Shown piece after piece: positions 19,715-27,497 of a stretch of DNA of 27,497 nucleotides (position 1 is the stretch's first letter; each line of letters opens with the position of its first letter). The translations under genes were made by a program, and so were the position numbers. Source of the stretch: Acanthamoeba lenticulata (lineage: Eukaryota > Discosea > Longamoebia > Acanthamoebidae). Location of the stretch: assembly GCA_002179805.1 (NCBI GenBank), contig NAVB01000427.1, forward strand, positions 1 through 27,497. Reading direction: 5' to 3'. The notes below the pieces were generated by a model. The model saw nothing but the letters and a program-made list of their open reading frames with translations, was not told the origin of the DNA and made no database searches.

Positions 19715-19812
19715 CTTCGCTAATAAAAACCACTTTATGCCATTTTCTTTTACCAATGAAATCAGGAAAAAAGATGAAATGGCTAATTATGTGATTTCTT
19801 TTCGGCCCTTTT
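19715..19812. promoter_or_regulatory. 98-bp shared divergent promoter, HAD-like and SIR2-like genes
   Basis: AT-rich gap between start codons on opposite strands. CATAAAGTGG near 19740 (minus) and CCTTTTATG near 19808 (plus) are weak TATA-like elements. It is very compact, so the two genes probably share control sequence. Confidence 0.45.
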
Positions 19813-21274
19813 ATGCAGAATTCCACCATGAAGAGGATGTGGACGAAGGGCGTGGTGGGTGGAGCCACTTCTACAACCCACGCCCCGGCAGTGCTGTCAG
19901 GACTGTCTCCACCGGGCGGTCTCCGGTCAGTGGGGACCAAGGCGGTACTGGTGGGCAACGGGCCCAACCTGCTCTCGGGAGACCTTTCGTGGGCGTGCTT
20001 GCTGCGCGACTTGCCCGCAGCCCTTTCTTCTTCATCCTCACCATCACCTTCCTCGAGAACACGGACCCCGAAGCCGAGCGGCAACGCCCAGGCCGTCGAT
20101 ATCGTCGATAAAGACGGACGAGTGGTGACGACGTGGGTCGAGGAACGGCGGGACGTAGTCTTTGACGCCAAGAAACCCTTCTCGATGATCTATGAGGAGC
20201 TGTTCCTTGAGGCCATGCAGCGGAGCCGGAGTAAGTCGGGAGCCATGAAGGAGGCACAGGTGAAGCAGGTCATCGCCGACATGGTCCGGCGCCAGCTACG
20301 GCCCAACGACTTCCACCGGAAGCTGATGACCACCGTGCCCGGCTGCCAGCACGTCCTCACCACCAACTACGACTACAACCTTGAAGAGGCCCGCGCTGGT
20401 CTGTCCCGCTCTCGATCTTTTTGAGTTTCTTCTGAGGAACACGAGCGATGTCTGACCAGTCAACACCCCGTGTGGTCGCCACAGGACATCATGACCCCAA
20501 CATGCACGTCCCGTTCGTCAAGGAGCTGACGCACTCCCTGTTTCGGCGCAACAGTGTCCCGCTCGCAGGAAGCGAGGAAGTGATTAACGTGTGGCACCTG
20601 CACGGCGAGGCCTGCAGGCCCCACTCGATGCTGCTCGGCTTTGAGCATTACGCGTCATACCTGAATGTGCGACAGCATCATCGGCACCATCATCGGCACC
20701 ATCATCATCATCATCATCATGTTCTAATGGATCGCTCTTGTGCTTGTGCAGAAAGTGCGCGGCTATGTCATCGATGGCTTGTCCTACCAGTCCCTGCCGC
20801 CCGAGTACGAGGGCAGCTTGAGGCCTCTCCTTGTGCGCCTGCACAAGAAACGAAAGCAAGAAGGTCAAGATGCAATTGCAGACAAGGAGTCCTTCCCAGT
20901 ACTCTCTTGGGTGGATCTCTTCTTCACATCTGACCTCTACATACTGGGCCACGGGATGGACATGGTGGAGCTGCACCTTTGGTGGCTCCTCGTCTTCCGA
21001 GCCCGCGACAAGCTTGGCCGCAACAGGTGTGCTGAGCTTGTGATCGCAACCTTTGTTTGGTGGAAGAGCGCTTTGCTAATGCCACAACTGGCGCAGGGTG
21101 AAGATTGGTAACACCATCACCTATTACACGCCTGCTTTCGCTACGTCAGAGGAGGAGCGGCACAAGTGCGATCTGCTCCGGTCCTATGATGTGCGCGTGC
21201 TTCGCGTGGATGTCCCGCCTGATGACTGGTTGGGCTTTTACAACGCATCGCTCGAGCACCTCCGCAGTGCGTGA
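19813..21274 (+). CDS. SIR2-like domain protein, NADase-type as in bacterial defence systems
   Basis: Exons 19813-20398, 20485-20666, 20752-21026 and 21097-21274 give 406 aa. The Rossmann start is KAVLVGNGPNLLSGDLSWACLLRDL. The catalytic Asn185 sits in LTTNYDYN and the catalytic His235 in WHLHGE, and HSMLLGFEHYASYLN follows. The C-terminal SWVDLFFTSDLYILGHGMDM and ELHLWWLLVFRAR match SIR2-like proteins of bacterial anti-phage islands rather than protein deacetylases. No zinc-binding Cys cluster is seen, which supports NAD hydrolysis over deacetylation; this is inference. ATG 19828 has the better start context and would give 401 aa. The last exon may instead splice at 21270 into the downstream RNA ligase frame. 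Bacterial origin is likely, but introns show the gene is settled in the nuclear genome. Confidence 0.8.
20675..20720 (+). repeat. Microsatellite CATCATCGGCAC / (CAT)n in SIR2-like gene intron
   Basis: Two copies of CATCATCGGCAC lead into seven or more CAT triplets inside the intron 20667-20751. The intron ends in a normal branch-like TCTAATG and CAG. Confidence 0.85.
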
Positions 21275-21370
21275 TGCACAAGCTTGAACAGAGCTGTTGT
21301 AGGAATAATAACAGAATCAAAAATGTTAACTAAAATTCTTCGTTTGTTTTTTTTTTTGCCTTTCTTTCAG
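21271..21370 (+). other. Candidate intron joining SIR2-like and RNA ligase frames
   Basis: GTGATG donor at 21271 (after AGT GC), AACTAAAA branch-like sequence near 21330, a long T tract at about 21343-21368 and CAG at 21368-21370. Removing these 100 nt joins phase 2 to phase 2 and gives one 844-aa frame. Nothing promoter-like is seen in it. Confidence 0.55.
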
Positions 21371-21401
21371 GCAACACCGGCAGGAAGCCACAACAGAGAC
21401 G

Positions 21402-23230
21402 ATGGAGGACACTTTGCCACTACACGCGGTCCGTTTCCTGCGACGGGACGGACTGGAGGCGCTCACAAAGAAGTTCGGTCTCGTCAGCAGCCGACACGGG
21501 GCGCACTCCAACCTCGTCCTGCTCAAATACGACCAGGTGGAGTCGCCCTTTGACGCTGCCGAGGTGCAGGAGTGCCGCGGCCTCATCGTGGACGAGGATG
21601 ACGACTGGGTACGCGCAGCTTTCTATTTTATTCAATTTATTTTTATTTTTTGTGTACTTCCCTGAATTCTATTCTTTATTCAAAAATATATATATTCATA
21701 TTAATGCTTTAAATGTTGCAGCGGCCGGTGGCGATGCCGTTCCTCAAGTTCTTCAACTACGGCGAGTCGAAAGGCGCCGACATCGACTGGAGCCAGCCCG
21801 TGCGCGTGATGGACAAGGGTATGCACACTCGCTGCCGCGCTCCCCCCCCCCCACTTCTGCTTCTCACGCGCGCGCGTGCAGTGGACGGCAGTCTGTCGAC
21901 GCTCTACCACTACAAGGGCAAGTGGCACGTCTCGTCTTCTGGCCGGCCTGACGGTGGCGGGTTCGTGAGTGATGATGGCCCTTTCATTGCACAACGCAAT
22001 CTCGTCATCAACCCCAGCAATGACCATCACCGCCACCATCATCACCAGGGCCGTGTATCGGACGGACAGGTCGGACCCCAACCGCAAGCTCTTCCGCGAC
22101 CTGTTCTGGCAGACGTGGGCCGCCATGAACTACACGCTCCCGTCAGAGGCCGACCAGCACTACTGCTTCATGTTTGAGCTCTTCTCGGCCGAGAACCGGA
22201 TCATCGTCGCGCCGCAGGAGGAGCTGCTCCTGCTCACGGGCGTCCGTAACATGAAGACGCTACAGGAGGAGGACCCGCTCGTCTTTGTCCAGCGCTACGG
22301 CTGGCGCATGCCCCAAACGTGCGACTGCGCCCTTTCGTTTCGGCTCTTCTCGGGTGAGTGAGTTGGTAACAGACAAACACGCGGACGCGCAGGTTCGAGT
22401 ACGCGAGCCTGCAGGAGGTGATCGAGGCGTCCAAGGCGCTCAACCCGCACTTTCGCGAGGGCTTCGTGGTGTGCGACCACCGATTCAACCGGGTCAAGAT
22501 CAAGAGCCCGATGTACGTCGCCTTGGCTCACCTGAGCCGCAAGGACAAGGTGCCTCCTCCTCTTGCACATTCCTCGAATGCCTGAGCCTGGGGTTGGGGT
22601 TGGGTCTTTGGGTGCCTGGAGGGCTCATGCGGAATGAACCGGGCCATATGGCGCAGAGCGCGTTGAACAAGCGGCGAATGCTGGACATCGTGCGGCACAA
22701 CGAGGGCGGCGAGTTCCTGGCCTACTTCCCGCAGTGGGCTCCGCTGTACAGCCAGGTCAAGGAGCGGTTCGACGAGCTATGCGACCGGGCCGAGAGCCTC
22801 TGGGAGCAGAGCAAGCACCTCGAGAACGATCGCGACTTTGCCAAAGCCTGCCACCAGGACAAGTACCGCTCACCACCTCTTCTTCTTCTTCTTCTTCTGC
22901 TTCAGCCGCTTGATCAGCCGCAGCTCACTGTTGTTGACTTCGCCCGAATCAACGCTCAGGTCGGTAGCGGACTATTTGTTCGCGAGGAAGAAGGAACGGA
23001 CGAGTAGCGCGCGGGCGTTCTATGGGTCGCTGCCAGAGAAGAAACTGGAGCAGTTGATGCCGCGATGGAAGACCATCACCGACACCACGCCCGTCACGGT
23101 GGTCCTCCCTCTCGCTGGCGTCAACGTGTTGCGGGCAGACAACGAAGAGGCGGAACCCGCGGCGACATTACAGGAGGATGATGTCGAGGAGCCCGACCAA
23201 GAGAAGGAGGACAACGAGGAACGTGCCTGA
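21402..23230 (+). CDS. T4 Rnl1-type RNA ligase
   Basis: Exons 21402-21608, 21722-21818, 21882-21960, 22049-22318, 22393-22549, 22657-22862 and 22960-23230 give 428 aa. Ligase motifs are in T4 Rnl1 order: ECRGLIVDEDDDW and MPFLKFFNYGE before motif I KVDGS (adenylated Lys101, split by an intron after the Lys codon); motif III-like YCFMFELFSAENRIIV; motif IV REGFVV; and motif V RVKIKSPMYVAL. The C-terminal helical part follows, then an acidic tail. The family joins 3'-OH to 5'-phosphate RNA ends and repairs cleaved tRNA. An exon start at 21371, in frame and preceded by a T-rich tract plus CAG, would join this to the SIR2-like gene. Standalone, the 127-bp gap would have to hold both a terminator and a promoter. 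Confidence 0.88.
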
Positions 23231-23453
23231 GCGAGGCCGAAGAGGACACACAAAAGCTGTACAAAAGCAGCTCGAAGTTGAGGCCAAAGTCGCCCCGTGC
23301 GCGAACCATGCTGGATTGGTCAAAAGAACTATGTCGACAGAGCGACTTGGAGCGACCAACAGGAGCAGAACGGGCTGATCAAAACGCTCATTTATATTCT
23401 CACTTTACGCTTCTTGTCTATCGCCTAAACGTCAAGTCTACCCTACACCTATG
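23231..23453. promoter_or_regulatory. 3' region of RNA ligase gene and possible promoter
   Basis: About 220 bp after the ligase stop. TTTATATTC at 23391-23399 is TATA-like and about 58 bp before ATG 23454. An ATG frame at 23308-23478 also exists but resembles nothing. Confidence 0.35.
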
Positions 23454-24954
23454 CCTGATGGCTTCACCGCAAGGCTGAGGTGGTGTGTTGTCAATGTGCC
23501 AACTGGATTCCTTTAGGTACTAAGCACTCCCAATTTTCTACACTTTGGAAATCGCTCAGGATTACATTTAACCGCTATTAGCCGCCTACGGCGGTAGATG
23601 TAGACGTAACATTTTGCCGAAATGAAGCTCCATTATAAATTATTGCAAATCTAGGGCCAAATAAGCAAGATTACTCAATCAGTGTTTTTGTAAGCAGATT
23701 GAGCGGGATGGCAGCGGTCCGAACCCTTGCCTTGATGCATCGCCGGAGCGGAGTTGCGGATTGGGTACGCTTCCACTCAATCGTTGTGCGGCGGAGCCAC
23801 CCACAAGAGCACGCAGCGACTTTCCTCTGGGCTGTGTGCATCCTGGTGTGGCAGATTTGACTTCGGTCACTGAAGCCATCCCCAAATTGTTCGTGCCGCC
23901 TTCTTGGCGGCACGGCTGAGGATGGCTTCGCACAGTTCGCCCTTTTTAACTTGTTCTCATCTCCACTCCTACAGGCAGCCAACAAGGGCTGAAAACTCCG
24001 TGCTACAGATCTTGAGTGCCTCCCAACAACGTACGTCCATCCAACCCCATTCGCACATTGCTCGCTTGCGGCACTCAGGATTACAATTTACTGCTATTAG
24101 CCGCCTTTGGCGGTGGATGTAGACGAAACATTTTGCCGAAATGAAGCCAAATCTGCTTTTTAAAATCCAATTGCTTTGTTTACGTTCATCAATTAACCTC
24201 TCTTGCCTTCAATCCAGTCGATTCCGCGTTCCGCGCCGCCCGAGAATCAGATAGAGGCGAACGCGGTGTGTCAAAGACGATCGACCAATCCATTGGGCAA
24301 CGTACGTTGTTTTCTCTCTAGCCTCGTGGTGTTTTCTATTCGGGAGGGGAGGTCACATGATGACACCAAAACACTATTCATGCGCGTAATCTGAGGTCGA
24401 GCGCCCCTCGCGATGGCTGAGTTTTTCAGCCGTTGCAAATGAGGGGCACCTGCACCCAAGATCATAACTCATCTTGTCTGAATCCATTCTACTCCTATTC
24501 TTCTTTTCGTCTGTTGGTGTTGGTTTGTCCTCAACAATTACACCTTCTGACGAGATCCACCACATATACAGGTCTATGTACATCCAGATGGAGACAAGCT
24601 TGGTCTTGTCCAGCCAAGTCTTGAGCACCTTGCAACAGGTACAGTTGCCCTCAAGGAGAAGAAAAGGAAGAGAGAAGGCGTGATGATGTTAACAAAATAG
24701 TATCACTTCGGACTGATTATCATTGATGTGAATTCGTCAACCCTGAACGCCTCTCCTCACCTCTCTCCACCTCTACCGGTGCTTGACTCTTCGGATCGCT
24801 GATGACCTTTCTCGTGCCCTGTTGCGTGAATCACTCAGGCAAGCGTGTAGTCTGCGTGCGGATTGGCGGCGTCACCAATGTCGTGTTTGTCACTCGTTCC
24901 TCTCAAAAATACATCCGAGGACCTTTAGCCCTGATGTTCCTCTCCCGTCCGTAG
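23454..24954 (+). CDS. Possible intron-rich gene, product unknown
   Basis: I found a chain of exons that stays open and phase-consistent with GT-AG introns: 23698-23888, 23975-24030, 24218-24301, 24588-24638 and 24839-24954 (stop TAG). Donors such as CAAC|GTACGT (twice) and T-rich CAG acceptors look genuine. Translated pieces include GVADLTSVTEAIPKL, ENSVLQILSASQQ, RGVSKTIDQSIGQ and RVVCVRIGGVTNVVFV. I recognise no family. The first exon is uncertain; ATG 23454 after a TATA-like box is a candidate (MPDGFTARLR). Codon use is less GC-biased than in neighbours, so it may be a young, decaying or non-coding transcript. The stop lies only 16 bp from the convergent gene's stop. Chance assembly of short exons cannot be ruled out. 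Confidence 0.35.
23555..23628 (+). repeat. 74-nt repeated element, copy 1
   Basis: About 90% identical to 24074-24147, same orientation. It begins CTCAGGATTACA, contains a CCGCC-TAC-GGCGG hairpin, and ends TTTTGCCGAAATGAAGC. It lies upstream of the exon at 23698, probably in an intron. Outside the element the flanks are not similar. Confidence 0.8.
23872..23929 (+). other. Strong two-part hairpin at a candidate splice donor
   Basis: GAAGCCATCC (23872-23881) pairs perfectly with GGATGGCTTC (23920-23929). Inside, CGTGCCGCC (23892-23900) pairs with GGCGGCACG (23906-23914) over a TTCTT loop. The fold spans the donor GT at 23889 of the candidate gene. Confidence 0.7.
24074..24147 (+). repeat. 74-nt repeated element, copy 2
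   Basis: Second copy, 519 bp downstream of copy 1, in the candidate intron 24031-24217. The hairpin is kept (CCGCC-TTT-GGCGG) while the loop differs; the end TTTTGCCGAAATGAAGC is identical. Confidence 0.8.
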
Positions 24955-24970
24955 TCGTTTGTGTCGATTT

Positions 24971-26270
24971 CTACACGGTCGCAGGTGTCATTGGGGCAGG
25001 TGGAGGTGAAATGGGCGCAGGAGCTGCCGAAACGGTGGAATCGGTGAGCAGCGTCGACTTGCGCATGTTGGCTGCCAAGGTGGCCGATCGCAGGCCTGTG
25101 AGGCGGCGCTCGTGCTTGACCCTCATTTGCCACGCGCCAATGATGGTGATGAGAAGCACGATCACGACCGCCACGGGCACCACCACGGCGGTCGCGACGA
25201 TCACTGCCGAGCTGTCGCTGCTGCCAGCCTTGGTGTCGCCCTCCTTGGCGCCGAGCAGGACGCCAAGCGAGATCGACGGGTCGTAAAAGAGCGACCTTGT
25301 GAAGGACGGGAACGTGAGCTCCAGCACGTAATCGCCCGACGTGCTGTTGCACGTCAGCGAATGGTTGACCAGCGGCCAAGGTAAGTGTTGTAATAGCCTT
25401 CTTTCCGATAGCGTATGAGGACAGGATGAAGTTGCTGGCTTGATTGTGCAGACAGGTTGAAGTTGGGCTGTTGGAGGTCGGCCGAAAGCACGACAGCAAG
25501 CGGCGAGGTCTCAGGAAGAGGCGAGCTCGTGGGAGAGACTGATGGTGTGCGGCTGGTGGAGACTGATTGAGAGGGCGTTGTTGTGGGCGTCAGGGAAGGA
25601 GAAGCAGTAGATGTGGGCGTCGGCGTAAGCGACACGGAAGCAGTCGGTGAAGGCGTTGGCGATGTCGAGGGTGTTAACGAAGCAGTAGGGGAAGAGGAGG
25701 CAGTGATGGAAGGCGTGGACGTTGGCGTCAGCGAGGTCGACGGGGTGACCGAAGGCGTAGGAGAAAATGAGGGCGAGTTAGAAGCAGAAGGAGAAGAGGT
25801 TGGGGTAAAAGAAATAGAAGGAGAAGCCGAGGGCGTCGTCGAAGCAGACGGGGAAGGGGAAGACGGGGTCAGGACGCAGCCGCGGAAGCGGATCATGCGA
25901 GCGTCGTCGAATATGAGAGGCTGGCCGACCTGGCTGACCCATTTTCCAGGTCCAAGAAGTCGTTCTCACCATGACGAGCGAGTAGGCGGTGTTGGCCGAG
26001 AGTAGCACGCCCCCAGCAATCTCATACGAGTAGAGGCCGCCATCCTCGTAACAGAATGAAGGCCAAAGGGCCGCAGGGATGGCGAAATGAACAACATCAT
26101 AATGATAATGATATTGTTACCTGAATCGCGAATGCTTATGGACGTCACCTCGTTGGTGAACTGAGCGCCTGTGGTGAAGGACAGAGTCGTGAGTTAAACA
26201 CCAACCACGATTGACTGTTCGAGCTAGTGTACCAGTTCTCCAGTCAAAGTCTGCTCCCTGCACGTACACC
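24971..26270 (-). CDS. Ser/Thr/Pro-rich single-pass surface protein (5' end unresolved)
   Basis: Secure exons are 26044-25970, 25920-25454 and 25343-24971, joined in phase (49- and 110-nt introns). Upstream pieces near 26174-26121 (AQFTNEVTSISIRDS) and 26270-26230 (GADFDWRT) belong to an ectodomain whose joining I could not settle. LLSANTAYSLVM and PLIFDDARMIRFRGCV resemble the end of a bacterial choice-of-anchor-type beta domain. A stalk of about 130 residues of S/T-P repeats (TPSxTPS, SPTPS) is probably heavily O-glycosylated. Then come NLTSGDYVLELTFPSF, one membrane helix (AVIVATAVVVPVAVVIVLLITII) and a basic cytoplasmic tail (MRVKHERR). It is likely a plasma-membrane adhesion or sensing protein. 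A start and signal peptide were not identified. Confidence 0.65.
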
Positions 26271-26306
26271 GGCTTATCAAGTAGCGCCAACAGTAACGCA
26301 GTCAAA

Positions 26307-26322
26307 ATATCGCGATATATAA
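26307..26322 (-). promoter_or_regulatory. TATA-like box with ATATCGCGATAT palindrome
   Basis: On the minus strand TTATATAT runs into the 12-bp perfect palindrome ATATCGCGATAT. It lies between the palmitoyltransferase 3' end and the first recognised exon of the surface protein, in the right direction to serve the latter. Confidence 0.4.
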
Positions 26323-26517
26323 CCCAGATGGGTCCATGTCATTAACAAGAGCAATCGCAGCCCCACCCACCAAACGAAGGAGCCACCTCCTCGCCCCGCC
26401 ACCTTCTCGGCTCCGAAAATGAAAACCCAGTTTTCTTCTTCTCTGTTTGGCCCAATTTGGCTAAACAAGCCATTTTAGGTTAAAGCCCACAAAAGGTCAA
26501 GTCGCAGCGCAGTTCCT

Positions 26518-27497
26518 TCACCACAGTTCATAGCGGTTGTTGGGGTTGGGATAAACCGGGCTGTGGTATCCATCGGTTTCGGGCGGACTGGGGAAGAACC
26601 ACTGAAGCGGCGAGGAACCCAACACCTGGCGCAGGTTGGCCTGCGGGCCCAGATCGTACTTGTGCCGCAGCATCTGCACACACACACGCGTGGGAAGACG
26701 TCAGCCAAGAAGGGAAGCTCACTCGGAAGAGGCTCGTCCGATGTGCCTTGTTGCTGCGTCGTCGTCGCCGCCACATGCGCGCACGCAGGGCTAGCTTCTC
26801 GATGGAGGTTGTGTTCGTGACGATCAGCCCCAATGTGTGGCAGCCCATGGCCGCGAGGTTGAGCGTGAGCGCGCCCGCGATCCACACGATTACGCCTGGT
26901 CCGCCCAGCATGTCGCCCACGTCCATCCATCCATCCATCCATTCATCCGTCAGTCAATCAGTCAAGAGGAAAAGAGAAGCGAGCCCCCGTGTCCGGGCAG
27001 GCCGGTACGCACAGACGATGGTGCCGTCCCGCCACAGCTGTTCCGACGTGTACTTGTGGCTCTGCTCGCCCATGTGAGCGCCGGCCATGTGGAGGAAGAG
27101 GTGGAGGACAAGGACGAAGGTGTGTACATTGGCAAAGAGATCGTAGATGCAAAAGCCGAAGAATGTGAGGAACATGGTGCCCACACAGGCACCATACACG
27201 AGGAACAGGAAGAAATACTTGAGATTGTTGTGGCCCACACCTGCACAAGGGACAACGAATAGCGTGAGCTGCAGCAGCGGTCCGAGAGACCCCAACAAAA
27301 CAGGGTCCAACGTACAGTTGTTGATCCATGGGCAATGGTGGTCCATGCGGAGCACACAGCGCTTGCAGTGGCGGCAGTGGTGCGCGCGCGGCGGTCGATA
27401 GCACGCGCATTTTCGGCAATAGTTGGGCTCCACCACCTCCACGTCCTCGTCCTCGCTGCTGTCACTGTCACTATCACTGTCACTATCACTATCGCTG
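26518..27497 (-). CDS. DHHC-type palmitoyltransferase (5' partial)
   Basis: Exons 27497-27316 (open at the window edge), 27240-27013, 26895-26723 and 26673-26518 join in phase. The Cys-rich domain reads [38 protein letters not shown], with the catalytic DHHC Cys; the intron falls inside the last Cys codon of this block. Membrane segments [22 protein letters not shown] and [23 protein letters not shown] follow, then the TTxE-like motif TNTTSIEK. The tail [23 protein letters not shown] matches the PaCCT-type C-terminus of PFA3/ZDHHC proteins. The enzyme S-acylates proteins at Golgi, vacuole or plasma membrane. An acidic Ser-Asp repeat lies before the domain. The N-terminal membrane helices are beyond the window. 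Confidence 0.92.
26921..26947. repeat. (CCAT)n microsatellite in palmitoyltransferase intron
   Basis: Five to six tandem CCAT units with one variant, inside the 117-nt intron 26896-27012. Confidence 0.9.

Noticed and set aside
23872..23934. H/ACA snoRNA as a firm call
   Set aside because: Only one hairpin fits, no adjacent H box is found, and part of the stem lies in a candidate exon.
23671..23985. Minus-strand 104-aa frame
   Set aside because: No recognisable content, no promoter or splice context; the + strand offers phase-consistent exons.
25583..26005. Plus-strand Val/Gly/Glu repeat protein
   Set aside because: It is the complement of the Ser/Thr/Pro repeats; the minus strand continues into a membrane helix and in-phase exons.
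26676..26690. (CA)n tract as a Z-DNA or regulatory element
   Set aside because: It is the pyrimidine/TG-rich 3' end of a 49-nt intron, which explains it.

Overview
The window looks like nuclear DNA of a free-living amoeba, most likely Acanthamoeba or a close relative. Genes are GC-rich, packed on both strands and cut by many short GT-AG introns (mostly 49-150 nt) that are more AT-rich than the exons. Intergenic gaps are often under 300 bp. The gene set mixes conserved eukaryotic genes with several families otherwise known mainly from bacteria and phages. All exon models are my own reading of splice sites, reading phase and family similarity; no transcript data were available.

Layout. 1-112 is the 3' end of an unknown + strand gene. 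282-2384 (-) is an inner-nuclear-membrane HeH/MSC protein of the Src1/Heh/LEM2/MAN1 type, divergent from SAP18 (2648-3286, +). Then on the + strand come a KLHDC1/2-like kelch protein (3596-5558), a HalD/ArpA-like 2OG-Fe(II) oxygenase (5631-6793), a FAF2/UBXD8-like UBX protein (about 6909-8654) and a 107-aa orphan (8938-9261).

The most unusual block is 9354-17853. It holds a ViaA-like von Willebrand A protein (-, 1525 aa in my model, with an added membrane N-terminus and a C-terminal LamG/ConA-like domain), a class-3-lipase-like hydrolase (-, 72 bp upstream of it) and, head to head with the hydrolase, a RavA/MoxR AAA+ ATPase (+) with an N-terminal SAM-like domain. RavA and ViaA are an operon pair in bacteria. 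Here they appear as intron-bearing, re-engineered genes flanking a membrane-lipid-type hydrolase, so I propose a eukaryotic RavA-ViaA-lipase module.

17933-19714 (-) is a HAD-like protein of a family I know from protists. It shares a 98-bp promoter gap with a SIR2-like (NADase-type) protein (19813-21274, +). The SIR2 reading frame can be joined by a canonical-looking intron to the next gene, a T4 Rnl1-type RNA ligase (21402-23230), giving a possible 844-aa SIR2-RNA ligase fusion. 23454-24954 may be an unrecognised intron-rich + strand gene; a 74-nt element occurs twice in it. 24971 to about 26270 (-) is a Ser/Thr/Pro-rich single-pass surface protein, and 26518-27497 (-) is the 3' part of a DHHC palmitoyltransferase. 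I saw no tRNA, rRNA, CRISPR or insertion sequence.
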